Below are positions 44,285 to 56,876 of a stretch of 64,000 bases of DNA, in pieces. The notes beneath the pieces were generated by a model, which was not told the origin of the DNA, ran no database searches, and saw nothing but the letters and a program-made list of their open reading frames with translations. Within the stretch, counting starts at the first letter, position 1. Each line of letters opens with the position of its first letter. The DNA comes from Branchipolynoe longqiensis (lineage: Eukaryota > Annelida > Polychaeta > Phyllodocida > Polynoidae). The position numbers were made by a program, and so were the translations under genes. Location of the stretch: NCBI GenBank assembly GCA_030323885.1, contig CM059198.1, positions 16,282,462 through 16,346,461 of the forward strand, read 5' to 3'.

Positions 44285-45597
44285 AGGTGTGCTCTGCAGG
44301 TGGAAGATAGTGGGTGAGGACCTATGCAGTCGCCTGCAGATCACTGTGCCATTCGCATTGCGCGATGATGTGTTGTTGTTTTGTCATGGGCATTCTATAG
44401 CTACGTACTTTGGACGGGTTCACTCCACCAAACGTTTAGCTTGGCGGTTCTATTGGCCTGGCATGGCTTCTGATATTAGGCGGTGGGTACGAACTTGCCA
44501 AGCCGGGTGAGGGGATTGCCGGGTGAGGGGATTGCTAAGCTACCGTTGACTCAGGAATTGTCTGGGCATCGGTGGCACCGTCTAGCGTGTGACTTTGTGT
44601 CCGGGTTTAAGACAACGTCTAGGGGGAATGGGGTGATGATGGTAGTCCAAGACTATTACACTAAGTATGTGCAAGTGAACCCCTTTAAAGATCACACTGC
44701 ACCCACTGCAGCGCAGGCATTGGTGGATAATTGGGTATTAATATTCGGTGCCCCAATGCTGATCCATTCGGATCAGGGACAGGAATTTGAGTCCACAGTG
44801 TTTCAGTCCATGTTGCGCTTGTTGGGCGTAAAAAAAACGTGTACGAACCCATACTGTCCACAATCGGATGGTATGGTAGAGCGCTTTAATAAGACGCTAA
44901 TATCTGCGTTGGCTTGTATGAATGACTTTCAAGATGATTGGGATTTACAGGTCAAGTTTGTGGCACACGCATATAACTGTACGGAGCATGCATCTACAGG
45001 TGTGACTCCTAACAAGTTACTCTTTGGGGAGGAGCTCCGACTGGCAGCTGATCTGCAGTTTGGGGTGGCACCAGTTTAAGGTTGGAGATCAGGTAGTGCA
45101 GTATCATGCGCCGCTAGCTCGGGTCAAGCTCGTGAAGAACTGGGATGGTCCCTTTACTATAACAGAAGTTGTCTCTGATACCACAGGGCAAGGATGGAAA
45201 ATACCGTAAATCTAACGTTAGACATCTAAAGCTTTACACCGAGCAGATGTCTAGAAACGCCGGACCATCCTCCTGGTTGGATGTGCATGTAGGGGACGGG
45301 CCTGCACCTGCAAAGGTGGAGGCTGGCACTATAGATGCGTTCAATCGGAAGAGAGTGCCTGGGCTTCCAGTTACTGTGGGAGAGGCTATGCACCCTAAGC
45401 GCCATATGCCTGACAAGCGGAAAAATATACGTTGGCGTCGTTCTAGATCCGTGTCTGATACCGATAGTGTTGTTTCTGTACGCAGTAGCTCGGGTAGTGA
45501 CAGCGACTTTGTACCAGTTAGACAGGGGTCTGAAGTGAGCTTGGATGCACCGCCTGTGCGGCGATCTGAGCGATTAGCATTACGACGTAGATAACTG
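44285..45597 (+). pseudogene. Gypsy-3 integrase
   Basis: The N-terminal part (44289-44510) has LLFCHGHSIATYFG and RFYWPGMASDIRRWVRTCQA, an HHCC zinc-binding pattern. The core (44483-45079) has LACDFVSGF, LIHSDQGQEF and SDGMVERFNKTL, giving the DDE triad. A short duplication (GGTGAGGGGATTGC) near 44507-44535 shifts the frame between them. About 60 residues present in Gypsy-2 are missing after LQFGV (near 45063). The GPY/F tail (NWDGPFTITEVV) and a basic Ser-rich C-terminus (RRSERLALRRR) end at a TAA near 45592. Confidence 0.9.
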
Positions 45598-46390
45598 GTC
45601 TGGGTGGAGTAGCGGGTATTAGGCTACTCCACCCTGGTGTTGTCGGGTCTCCAGGGGTTGGGCGTACATGAGATAATCTAATCCCTGTCACATAACGAGT
45701 AACGTAGTACATATGTTCAGTTAAACTTTGCTACGCAGTTATTTGAGAGTAGTGGCGAAAGACCGGGGGCGCCAATGAATGGGCGCAGTTACTACTGTTC
45801 TGCGTAATGCCTCTGCCTAAGCCATGTGTTGATTATCTGCTATTTCTTGTCTAACGCGTTGGTTATGGTTGATGGGGCGTACCACATGTTAGCTGCTATC
45901 ATCATGGGAGTGTTTATATTTACTGCGGGCATGGGTGTGTAACAGGGTAGACTGTTCAGTTGGGCTTAACTGGGTCACTTATAGCATCTGCGTGTAAGCG
46001 GGCAAGTGGGTTACTGTCACTACGCAGTATGTGTTGTTGTTGGTGGGTACTGCGTAAGTGGCGGTAATCTGTCGCCGGGGGTGGCCCGGTATTGTGCACT
46101 GGCTGGCGGGCGTGACTTGTGGTAGAGCTAACTAGGTCACCATTATATTATGCGGTTGGGGATGCTCCGTGACCGCGTGGTGCGGTGACGTCAGCGGTAC
46201 TGCGGGGGGCGGGGAATACCGCTGTCGGGTGGTTTGGATGGGTTCCTAATTAGGTCATGCTAGTTGTACCAGTGGCACACCTGGTGTTTCATGAGTGAAG
46301 TAGGCACTCTCTGGTTAGCACACCGACTGGACTTCGCGGTTCTGCACATACGGTCATGGAGCCAGTCACTCTACCGGCTGCCGGCTAACT
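45598..46390 (+). other. Possible 3' untranslated/LTR region of Gypsy-3
   Basis: Non-coding, moderate GC, with short internal similarities (ACTACGCAGT and TACTGCGTAA-like motifs at several places). I could not find a partner copy near 31 kb, so its LTR nature is unproven. Confidence 0.35.
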
Positions 46391-46399
46391 AGGTGGGTG

Positions 46400-47000
46400 T
46401 CTTTGTTTTTTTTTGTGGTAAATATGTTTATTCCGCTGAATAAGTCTTTTGTCAGTGCCGAAGCACTGGTCTTCCAGCCATTTGTCAATTCAGTGTTATT
46501 TACACAAAAGGTATATAGAATAAAGTGTACAATACCTGTTGAATAGACAATTTGCACCATGTAACACAATGAAATTCTGAAACCCAAAGTTCCATAACAA
46601 TATGGTACAGTAGTGTCACATAACTAGATCAATATTAGTCAGATCAATGTGAGTATTTACATAGTATTTAGAATGTAAGCAGAAGTTATCTTCTGTATTC
46701 AGTTGGTAAACTTGTAGTAAGTTTTAATGTTCAGTTGCAGCTAGGCAAGCGGTATATAAATGTTGGTTTGTTAGGAAAAATTCTAGTGTAACTCTAATGA
46801 AGCTAGTTATGTGAGTTTATGAATTATGTTGTTGGGGTGGAGTTGTTAATAGTACACTGGACCATCTGTGACCAGTGAAGCAGTGGGACCAATCCCAGTG
46901 CATTTAGGTCTTAAATTTTACATTTTTTTACCTGGACTGTCTGTCATCGTATATGGTTGACTGGAGATAACAGAGGAACAGCAACAAATAAAAAAAGTGG
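46400..47000 (-). mobile_element. Retroposon 3' end, antisense
   Basis: Read on the - strand it ends GGAATAAACATATTTACCAC followed by an A-run (46406-46414), a polyadenylated tail signature. The body, towards 47000, is AT-rich and has no recognisable protein. The upstream limit is arbitrary. Confidence 0.4.
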
Positions 47001-47145
47001 GGGCATATTGTTGACTGTGGTCTGTGACAAAAATAAGAGTATAGCAAGGCTGGCTGCGACTGTGTTAGTCTGTGCGTTTACCGCACAGACTTGACACAGC
47101 GTGTACGGCGTTCGTCTGTCGTGGAGGAGGCGCGACTGAGCTGCC

Positions 47146-49679
47146 GTGGCAGTTCGTCGTGTTTTCAACATGGCGGATGATATTCTAGATTCGCCCAGCA
47201 CTCCATTAGGGGGAGCTGAGGCTTCAAATCCCCTCGATCTTCTCTTTGCAGAGGTCGAGGGCGGCGACGATGTGGGTATATCCTGCATAGGGACCATTAG
47301 GCCATTAGGTGGTGGGGAGATTGTTGGTGCAGTTTCTCCACAGCTGTCTAGTCCCCTATTGTCGCCCGTGTTGATGGTCGCGAGGGGCCCTCAGCGGGTT
47401 ACGACGGCTGGGCTGGTTTCTCCTCCGGTAGTAGCTGGCCTGTCATTACGTTCCGCTGACGGGTCGAGTGATTGGCTTCACACTGCTTCCATTGTCATTA
47501 GTGCTCAGACGATGGTAATTTCTGACGAGTTGTCACGCTTTCGGGAGTGGCAGCTTCGTGCGAGGGCTGTGAGGGAGTCAGAGTGTTCTTCTCGGACAGA
47601 TCCGTTCTCGCTCAGCCCAGCTGAGGTGAGGATGGTGCAGCCTCTCAGCGGTGGCTCATCGGGTTCTTGCCAGGTGGTGCCGCCGACCGCAGTTGCTGTC
47701 TGACCCCCTATGAAGACGTCCGCAAGCTCTGAGGATGTAGGTGCTAGAACCCTCAGGAGTCTGGCGCCGGCACCTCATGACAACGGACGGTCAGTAGGGG
47801 GCGGTTCTGGAGAGGGAATGTCGTGTCTACCCCGGTTGTGGGCGGTGAGCTGCTTTGGCCTCCTGCCCCTTCTCCAGTGTCCGGTGCCTTGAGGATTGCT
47901 GTGGAGAAGGCAAAGGCCTCTGTACAGCGTGACATTGTTCCTCACTCGGAGTTTGCGAAATTGCCTCCAAAGGCGTCATTTCCTCCAAAGGTGTTGTACG
48001 GTTCGTTCAACTATTGCTATCATAATAGCGATGGTTCGAAGTGAGCTGTACCTGTGGACGTTGATGACGTTCCCACTGACAGCAGTTCTCGTACTGCGCG
48101 CCCGTCGACAGTGGTCGCTTCTTGTTCTGGTGTTGCTCCCTCGGGACAGCCAGTGGGACAAGGAGGGCGGACTGATCGGTCGACGGGTCAGGTTGCCTAC
48201 AGGCTTGCGAGTGGGCGGGTCAGTGGTGTGTTTGGTGTTGAGCTGGATTTTCCGATAGCTGAGAACTTGACACTTTCATCAGAGTGGATCGTCCGGTCGC
48301 GTAAGGGTGGGCCGGTCAAGCTAGCGCGGTTCCTTTCGGGGAACGCGGCAGGCTTGACCGAGAATACCCTGTCGCGATTGTGGCATGATGACCACGATAG
48401 ACCACGAAATATTAGAGACTATGTGGTCTGGCAAAAAGGCTACTGACAGGTTTTACGGCCTTATGATGTTGACGGAGAGTACGAGGTCTCCGACGACGAG
48501 GGCTGGGCCGAGCCAGATAGCCATCCTCGGACGCCGCTGGACTGGTACAAATTAACAATGCGCACTTGCTGTCGCTTTTTGCCGCATTGAAAAATCCAGC
48601 GAAGCGCAAGGGGTATACAAAACAAGAACTGGCGTGTCTTGGGTATGTCTGGTGTGTGTTTCGACCGGGATAGGCTTGCCTGTTCTGTGAGTTGAACCAG
48701 GTTGGGCATCGATGGATCCTTAAGTTGTTTCTGCGGTGGGCACAGTTGGCTCGTCACATTTGTCAGGGCCACCTGCACACCGCTCCTCTATGGAGGTGCA
48801 CAGACCATTCAACGTGGTGAGTGGTTGTGAGGGCTGTCTGACGCTTAGAGCGACGGGACAGTACTTCACGACCGCTCGCCGTGGTGCAATGATCAAGCAT
48901 CTCATGGAGGGCCACGGACGCATGATCGATGACGTTGTGGAGGGGCTGAGTGAGATTCAGTGGAATCCTCAGTCCGTGTCGAAGCGGGTGGTCTCCTTCA
49001 CAGTGAAGCAGCGCACCGACTACCACTTCAGCAGGGAAACCCTTGATACAGGTTGATTGCCCTGTATTTGTACGACCCGGGGTCGGTGGAGGTGCGTCGC
49101 GAGTGGTTTTATACTGGCCGCGGTGCATCATCGGCGAGAGGGGGTCGAGGTCGGGGTTCGGTAGCTCTGCGGAGGGTAGCACTGCGGCAGAGGGCGCGTG
49201 ATGTCTCTGCAAACTACGGGCGTGGGAGTAGAACCGTCCGTGGTAGGGGTGAAGGGAAGATGACCTCGTCCCTGGTGGTGCTGCCCGATGGCTCGGCCAT
49301 TGAGCTGCAGCGCAATCAGGGGTTGGACAGGTCAGCCTCACCTCCCCCACCATCCCCTCCACGTCCTCCTTCTGCTGCACAGCAGGGGCTGAAGGACTGG
49401 CCAGAGTTGCCAGTCGTGACAACAGCCCAGGAGGAGGGTGCTGCGAAAGGTGGGCGGTGCCGTAAGTGCAGGAAGCTGGTAGCTGCGCTGACACCCTACA
49501 CTCTTGAGTGCAGTGGTAGCGCGTGCTCCGGCGACGGTGGCGACGGTGCAGGTGGCATCGGTATCTCAACCGGTGTCGTTGGGACAGGTAATATTCATAG
49601 TGAGCGCTTCTGGCAGAACATGATAGACAGCGTGTGCATCGGCTCCTGTTATGGCAGGGGCGGATGCGCATGGGTGTAA
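47146..49679 (+). pseudogene. Unclassified retroelement-like frames with Cys/His motifs
   Basis: Frames 47146-47703, 47823-48044, 48054-48446, 48736-49056 and 49053-49679 seem to be pieces of one or two proteins. The most likely start is the Met in AACATGGCGG at 47170. One piece has CEGCLTLRATG...IKHLMEGH (C-x2-C-x18-H-x4-H, near 48830-48910). The last has CRKCRKLVAALTPYTLEC (near 49462-49515), like the start of a PHD finger. Such motifs occur in N-terminal or ORF1 proteins of some non-LTR retrotransposons. No RT follows. I cannot name the family. Confidence 0.4.
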
Positions 49680-49760
49680 TTTACTTTGTAGGAGGCCGGG
49701 TTCTCGCTGGCGCCCAGTGCTTCTTATGAAATGTATTACATGCCTAACGTTGTATCTGCG

Positions 49761-50160
49761 GAGATACTACATGACTGAGAACATGGCAATTAAAATATAT
49801 AAAGGAATGATCCTCCCCATCTTCGACAACGGTGATGTAGTATACATGGGAGGAAACACCAAACTACTAAACAGGCTACAGGTACTGCAAAATTAAGCCC
49901 TTAAAATATGTCTCCAAGTACACAAAAGATATCCTACAATAGAACAACACAAAAAATGCAATGCAACACTATTAACAAGTAGAAACGAAATGCACCTGAA
50001 AATACTAGCACACCACTACACCACAGAGTCAGGTTACACAGTAACCCCCCGCATTGACACTAGGCACATGGTGGCCCCAATAATACTGATGGAAAGGAGT
50101 AACACATAAATCTATGAGAGAAGTGTGCTGGCCATGGCAGCGCATGCCTGGAATAAACAA
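49761..50160 (+). pseudogene. Non-LTR RT fragment, unit 1, right part
   Basis: It repeats the last 58 bp of the left part, then continues MILPIFDNGDVVYMGG and LNRLQVLQN, a TAA, and ALKICLQVHKRYPTI. Its stop is the same one seen in all later units. An 85-bp deletion relative to later units lies near 50290. Confidence 0.75.
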
Positions 50161-50952
50161 CACAAAACAACAGGCAATCCGTAACCTTGACCATTACAAA
50201 CAATTCGTAAATAAAACAACTACTTACCTACACAGCAAAATCAGACCTGCCCCTGAGCACAGTCGCTGCTTGCTCTGTACTGGCACAAAAAGGAAAATAC
50301 ACCACATGGCACAGTATGTGTAATGGCACAAAGCAACACAGAAATTGACAGGCCACGGTCATACATCTGATCCACCCTGAAATACAAAATGGCTAAGCAA
50401 ACAACAAAACCATCCCACCTGGTCGCAGTCCTAAAGGGTCCGAGTGTGTTCTGGCACACTGGTGCACTATCTAAGGCCAGGGCTTGGGTGAAAGGATGCT
50501 GTAACAAATCAAAATGGGACGGGATCCTCTCCTGCAAGCCTGCATGACACCCAAGTAGATGTACATAGTAGGCTAAGGTATCATACTCAGACTACACACA
50601 ACTATGGAAAAATACAAAAAAACTACCATACGCTACTAACACCCAACATCGCAAAAGGCTGGCCTGAGCAGAAACAGGTAAACACTCTTGGGCGAGGGAC
50701 CAGACCAAGACAGCACCACAGCTTTCCAGTGTTGAAAACAAGCACCGTCGTGGGAGCTTATAGGTTATGGGAAGAGTAAATACCTTGTCAATAAAACAAA
50801 TATATATATATATATATATAGAAATAAATGCTATTTGAAATTCATTATATAATGACACAATTACAAATAGCAAAAATGTGAACTTGTCGTGATATGTGCT
50901 GCCTTAGTGAAGAAATAATAACATGTTTGCACTTCAAATATCTACACAATTG

Positions 50953-51537
50953 GTCGTAATGCTTGCATTGCGTGTGATTCGTGGTGAGGGAGGAGGACCC
51001 CCCCTCTACCTCCCCCTGCCCTAACCGTTGCGCTATTACGTAATCCCCCCCCTCCCTCTCGTGGCCTTATAACTGGCCGCTTCCTTGCTCCTAAGCCACT
51101 CGCCTCCCTCCACCCTGACTGATCGCACCATTTCTCCTAGTGGACTAGGCTGGTTTCTGGAGTGGCAAGGGCTGGCTTCCGGTCCGCGACGGTCCTGACG
51201 TGAGTTGCATGGGGGGGGGGGGGGTTAAGGTGGCGCCCTCTCATAACTTAACTAGTACTAGATGAAGTCACGTGATAACCCCTACTAACGGGCGGACACG
51301 TGGCACGCTTTGGCCCTTCAGATACTCCCAACTATAACCTTCACTCTGTACATACCTTATATTAATCTTACTCATTATTGACTATACATACTTACCTTAA
51401 GACATTGATTGATTTACCCTTATATCTTACTATTTGATTGCCATTCTCTTCTCACACTTTATATGTTATCTGCATTCGCTCTTGAATAAAGTGTGGTTAT
51501 TCCAACTCCTGCTTCCTTCTCCTCCTTCGCCAAGTAT
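50953..51537 (+). mobile_element. Solo-LTR-like insertion in array unit 1
   Basis: The array sequence CACAATTAGCCATTTAAAG is split here. The 585-bp block has a C-rich 5' part, GGCCTTATAACTGG (TATA-like, about 51062-51075) and CTTGAATAAAGTGTGG (about 51481-51496), arranged like an LTR promoter and polyadenylation site. There is no coding sequence. Ends and target duplication are not clear. Confidence 0.45.
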
Positions 51538-52070
51538 CAGCCATTGAAAGAAAAGGTTACGTCAAAACCAAAGTAAGGTAGATAATAATACTCAACCTAA
51601 TTATATCTATCCCCAAAACGTAATAGGACCTAAAAACAAAATACACTTGTACATCAAACTATGCAACTTTAGGGAAAAAATGGTGTATTACATTTCAATC
51701 AAACCAGTGCATATGCGCAAGGTACTTTGCATGATTACGCTGCGAGTGTATGTGAAGTCAACCATAATTTGGTAAGTTATTACTGCATACAAGGAATATT
51801 AATTCACTTTAATCGAACATACCAACATAAATTTTGCATCATTTCTCTTCGAATATCAACAAAGTTACCCTCTTAAAATAAAAGGTGCTTTCAAAGTAAA
51901 TTAATGTGGATCATAATGATCAATCTAGTACACTTATATCAACTACATTGCTGAAACTCAAGAACCATAACCCTATTTAATAGACAATGCGACACCATCT
52001 GCCTAAACGTAACTAATGGAATCTTTTTTCCTTATCAACCTTTTCTATGGTAAATACATAACCTCATCAG

Positions 52071-52118
52071 TCACAGGGCAAGAAACTACAACAGAAGAAG
52101 TCATGAGCACTACTGGAG
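52071..52118 (+). CDS. 48-nt stem exon, copy 2
   Basis: CATCAG precedes it and GTAAGC follows. After a G from the previous exon it reads VTGQETTTEEVMSTTG with no stop. Confidence 0.5.
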
Positions 52119-52175
52119 GTAAGCGGCAATATTATATACTATAGCCAGTAACCACCAATAATACTAGTAAATGAT

Positions 52176-52709
52176 GTGTTCCCGATTTGGTGTATTGTTC
52201 TCGCTCTAAATCTTCTATCAGTCAAATCAGCTGGATGCTATATCTGTTATGACCTTTGCATAACAAACACTATCAAAAAAGCAAACCACAAAATATGGCT
52301 ACTGGCAAAACTGAGATACTACATGACTGAGAACATGGCAATTAAAATATATAAAGGAATGATCCTCCCCATCTTCGACAACGGTGATGTGGTATACATG
52401 GGAGGAAACACCAAATTACTAAACAGGCTACAGGTACTGCAAAATTAAGCCCTTAAAATATGTCTCCAAGTACACAAAAGATATCCTACAATAGAACTAC
52501 ACAAAAAATGCAATGCAACACAATTAACAAGTAGAAGCGAAACGCACCTAAAAATACTAGCGCACCACTACACCACAGAATCAGGTTACACAGTAACCCC
52601 CCGCATGGACACTAGGCACATGGTTGCCCCAATACTACTGATGGAAATGAGTAACACAAAAATCTGTGAGAGAAGTGTGCTGGCCATGGCAGCACATGCC
52701 TGGAATTAA
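52176..52709 (+). pseudogene. Non-LTR RT fragment, unit 2
   Basis: The C-terminal RT region reads LLAKLRYYMTENMAIKIYK, then LQN, a TAA at 52446-52448, and an open continuation to AMAAHAWN. The 3' tail reaches TCAATAAAAAAA and a TA run near 53440-53468. Confidence 0.8.
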
Positions 52710-54153
52710 CACAACACAAAACAACAGGCAATCCATAACCTTGACCACTACAAACAATTCGTAAATAAAACAACTACTTACTGACACAGCAAAATCACAC
52801 CTGCACCTGAGCGCAGTCGCTGCTTGCTGTGTACTGCCGCAAAAAGAAAAATACAGGCCAGAGAAAATGGTAGGTATTAAAAATAGGACAATTAGCCCTC
52901 CTAAATACAAAGGAAATCAGGAAGGCCTATCACCAAATGGCACAGGCCACATGTGTATGTGGAGTGGCACAAACCAACACAGAAATGGACAGGCCACGGT
53001 CATGCATCTGATGCATCTGATGCTCCCTGAAATACAAAATGGCTAAGCAAACAACAAAACCATCCCACCTGGTCACAGTCCTAAAGGGTCCGAGTGTGTT
53101 CTGGCACACTGGCGCAATATCTAAGGCCAGGGCTTGGGTGAAAGGATGCTGTAACAAATCAAAATGGGACGGGATCCTCTCACGAAAGCCTGCATGACAC
53201 CCAAGTAGATGTACATAGTAGGCTAATGTATCATAATCAGACTACACAAAACTCTGGAAAAATACAAAAAAAACTAACATACGATACTAACACCCAACAT
53301 CGCAAAAGGCTGGCCTGAGCAGAAACAGGTAAACACTCTTGGGCGAGGGACCAGACCAAGACAGCACCACAGCTGTCCAGTACTTGTTGAAAACAAGCGC
53401 CATCGAGGGAGCTTATAGGTTATGGGCAGAGTAAATACCATGTCAATAAAAAAAAAATATATATATATAGAAATAAATGCTATTTGAAATTCATTATATA
53501 ATGACACAATTACAAATAGCAAAAATGTGAACTTGTCGTGCAGTGATATGTGCTGCCTCAGTGAAGAAATAATAACATGTTTGCAGTTCAAATCTCTTCA
53601 CAATTAGCCATTTAAAGAAATAGTTACGTCAAAACCAAAGTAAGGTAGATAATAATACTCAACCTAATTATATTTATCCCCAAAACATAATAGGAACTAA
53701 AAACAAAATACACTTGTACATCAAACTATACAACATTAGTACAAAAATTGTACATTACATTTGATTCAACCAGTGCATATGCACAAGGTACTTTGCATGA
53801 TTACGCTGCGAGTGTATGTGAAGTTAACCATAATTTGGTAAGTTATTACTGCATACAAGGAATATTAATTCACTTTAATCGAACATAGCATTTTGATATG
53901 CATACCAACATAAATTTTGCATCATTTCTCTTCGAATATCATCAAAGTTACCCTCTTAAAATAAATGTTGCCGTCAAAGTAAATTAATGTGGATCATAAT
54001 GATCAATCTAGTACACTTATATCAACTAAATTGCTGACACTCTAGAACCATAACCCTATGTAATAGACAATGCGGCACCATCTGCCTACATGTAACTAAT
54101 GGAATCTTTTTTCCTTATCAACCTTTTCTATGGTAAATACATAGCCTCATCAG

Positions 54154-54201
54154 TCACAGGGCAACAAACTACAACAGAAGAAGTCATGAGCACTACTGGA
54201 G
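54154..54201 (+). CDS. 48-nt stem exon, copy 3
   Basis: CATCAG acceptor and GTAAGC donor. It reads VTGQQTTTEEVMSTTG, with Glu-to-Gln at position 5 relative to copy 2. Confidence 0.5.
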
Positions 54202-54258
54202 GTAAGCGGCACTATTATATATTATAGCCGGTAACCACCAATAATACTCGTAAATGAT

Positions 54259-54792
54259 GTGTTCCCGATTTGGTGTATTGTTCTCGCTCTAAATCTTCTA
54301 TCAGTCAAATCAGTTGGATGCTATATCTGTTATGACCTTTGCATAACAAACACTATCAAAAAAGCCAACCACGAAATATGGCTACTGGCAAAACTGAGAT
54401 ACTACATGACTGAGAACATGGCAATTAAAATATATAAAGGAATGATCCTCCCCATCTTCGACAACGGTGATGTAGTATACATGGGAGGAAACACCAAATT
54501 ACTAAACAGGCTACAGGTACTGCAAAATTAAGCCCTTAAAATATGTCTCCAAGTACACCAAAGATATCCTACAATAGAACTACACAAAAAATGCAATGCA
54601 ACACAATTAACAAGTAGAAGCGAAACGCACCTAAAAATACTAGCGCACCACTACACCACATAATCAGGTTACACAGTAAACCCCCGCATGGACACTAGAC
54701 ACATGGTTGCCCCAATACTACTGATGGAAATGAGTAACACAAAAATCTGTGAGAGAAGTGTGCTGGCCATGGCAGCACATGCCTGGAATTAA
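54259..54792 (+). pseudogene. Non-LTR RT fragment, unit 3
   Basis: Nearly the same as unit 2, with the shared TAA at 54529-54531. The non-coding part near 55060-55330 has many small indels that the other units lack. Confidence 0.8.
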
Positions 54793-56237
54793 CACAACAC
54801 AAAACAACAGGCAATCCATAACCTTGACCACTACAAACAATTCGTAAATAAAACAACTACTTACTGACACAGCAAAATCACACCTGCACCTGAGCGCAGT
54901 CGCTGCTTGCTGTGTACTGCCGCAAAAAGAAAAATACAGGCCAGAGAAAATGGTAGGTATTAAAAATAGGACAATTAGCCCTCCTAAATACAAAGGAAAT
55001 CAGGAAGGCTATCACCAAATGGCACAGTCCACCTGTGTATGTGTAGTGGCACAAAACGAACACATAAATGACAGGCTCGGTCATGCATTCTGATGCATCT
55101 GATGCTCCCTGAATACAAAATGGACTCTAAGCAAAACAACAAAACCATCCCAGCTGGTCACAGTCCTCTAAAGGGTCGAGTGTGGTTCTTGCAACTGGCG
55201 CCACTATCTAGGACAGGGCTTGGGTGAATGGATGCTGTAACAATCAAAAATGGGAGGGATACTCTCCCGCAAGCCTGCATGGACTCCCAAGCGAATGTAC
55301 ATAGTAGCCTAATGTATCATAATCAGATAGACAAACTCTGGAAAAAATACAAAAAAACTAACATACGATACTAACACCCAACATCGCAAAAGGCTGGCCT
55401 GAGCAGAAACAGGTAAACACTCTTGGGCGAGGGACCAGACCAAGACAGCACCACAGCTGTCCAGTACTTGTTGAAAACAAGCGCCATCGAGGGAGCTTAT
55501 AGGTTATGGGCAGAGTAAATACCATGTCAATAAAAAAAATATATATATATATAGAAATAAATGCTATTTGAAATTCATTATATAATGACACAATTACAAA
55601 TAGCAAAAATGTGAACTTGTCGTGCAGTGATATGTGCTGCCTTAGTGAAGAAATAATAACATGTTTGCACTTCAAATCTCTTCACAATTAGCCATTTAAA
55701 GAAATAGTTACGTCAAAACCAAAGTAAGGTAGATAATAATACTCAACCTAATTATATTTATCCCCAAAACATAATAAGAACTAAAAACAAAATACACTTG
55801 TACATCAAACTATACAACATTAGTACAAAAATTGTTCATTACATTTGATTCAGCCAGTGCATATGCACAAGGTACTTTGCATGATTACGCTGCGAGTGTA
55901 TGTGAAGTTAACCATAATTTGGTAAGTTATTACTGCATACAAGGAATATTAATTCACTTTAATCGAACATAGCATTTTGATATGCATACCAACATAAATT
56001 TTGCATCATTTCTCTTCGAATATCATCAAAGTTACCCTCATAAAATAAATGTTGCCTTCAAAGTAAATTAATGTGGATCATAATGATCAATCTAGTACAC
56101 TTATATCAACTAAATTGCTGAAACTCAAGAACCATAACCCTATGTAATAGACAATGCGGCACCATCTGCCTACATGTAACTAATGGAATCTTTTTTCCTT
56201 ATCAACCTTTTCTATGGTAAATACATAGCCTCATCAG

Positions 56238-56285
56238 TGACAGGGCAACAAACTACAACAGAAGAAGTCATGAGCACTACTGGAG
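56238..56285 (+). CDS. 48-nt stem exon, copy 4
   Basis: The encoded 16 residues match copy 3. The donor here is GCAAGC instead of GTAAGC, a rarer but functional splice-site class. Confidence 0.45.
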
Positions 56286-56342
56286 GCAAGCGGCACTATT
56301 ATATACTATAGCCGGTAACCACCAATAATACTCGTAAATGAT

Positions 56343-56876
56343 GTGTTCCCGATTTGGTGTATTGTTCTCGCTCTAAATCTTCTATCAGTCAAATCAGCTG
56401 GATGCTATATCTGTTATGACCTTTGCATAATAAACACTATCAAAAAAGCCAACCACGAAATATGGCTACTGACAAAACTGAGATACTACATGACTGAGAA
56501 CATGGCAATTAAAATATATAAAGGAATGATCCTCCCCATCTTCGACAACGGTGATGCAGTATACATGGGAGGAAACACCAAATTACTAAACAGGCTACAG
56601 GTACTGCAAAATTAAGCCCTTAAAATATGTCTCCAAGTACACAAAAGATATCCTACAATAGAACTACACAAAAAATGCAATGCGACACAATTAACAAGTA
56701 GAAGCGAAACGCACCTAAAAATACTAGTGCACCACTACACCACAGAATCAGGTTACACAGTAAACCCCCGCATGGACACTAGGCACATGGTTGCCCCAAT
56801 ACTACTGATGGAAATGAGTAACACAAAAATCTGTGAGAGAAGTGTGCTGGCCATGGCAGCACATGCCTGGAATTAA
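56343..56876 (+). pseudogene. Non-LTR RT fragment, unit 4
   Basis: Shared TAA at 56613-56615. It has private substitutions, such as Thr for Ala in LLTKLRYY and Ala for Val in NGDAVY. Confidence 0.8.

Larger units (their letters stand above)
31028..45597 (+). mobile_element. Gypsy-3: decayed Ty3/Gypsy element, related to Gypsy-2
   Basis: Gag, protease, RT, RNase H and integrase lie in order on the + strand and are similar to Gypsy-2 in gag, protease and integrase. The outer limits are uncertain because I found no LTR pair. The 5' LTR seems absent, and 45598-46390 could be the 3' region. DIRS-B interrupts gag at 32161, and a piece of Gypsy-2-family LTR interrupts the integrase. Many frameshifts make it a pseudogene. 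A run of 29 G at 31052-31080 lies near its start. Confidence 0.8.
30833..49760. mobile_element. 18.9-kb block inside array unit 1, bounded by a 58-bp direct repeat
   Basis: Positions 30833-30890 and 49761-49818 are identical except for one base (ATGTATA versus ATATATA). Sequence to the left and right is one array unit when a single copy is counted. Inside are Gypsy-3, DIRS-B and unclassified frames. A long target duplication fits non-LTR integration, but no element spanning the whole block was identified. Unequal exchange between units is an alternative. Confidence 0.6.

Noticed and set aside
48763..49671. 302-residue open frame on the - strand
   Set aside because: It is Arg/His/Ser-rich with no domain and lies opposite the better-supported + strand frames. 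It is a compositional shadow.
30891..49760. Single giant virus-like transposon (Polinton type)
   Set aside because: No polymerase B, packaging ATPase or capsid genes and no long terminal inverted repeats. The content is ordinary Gypsy and DIRS genes.
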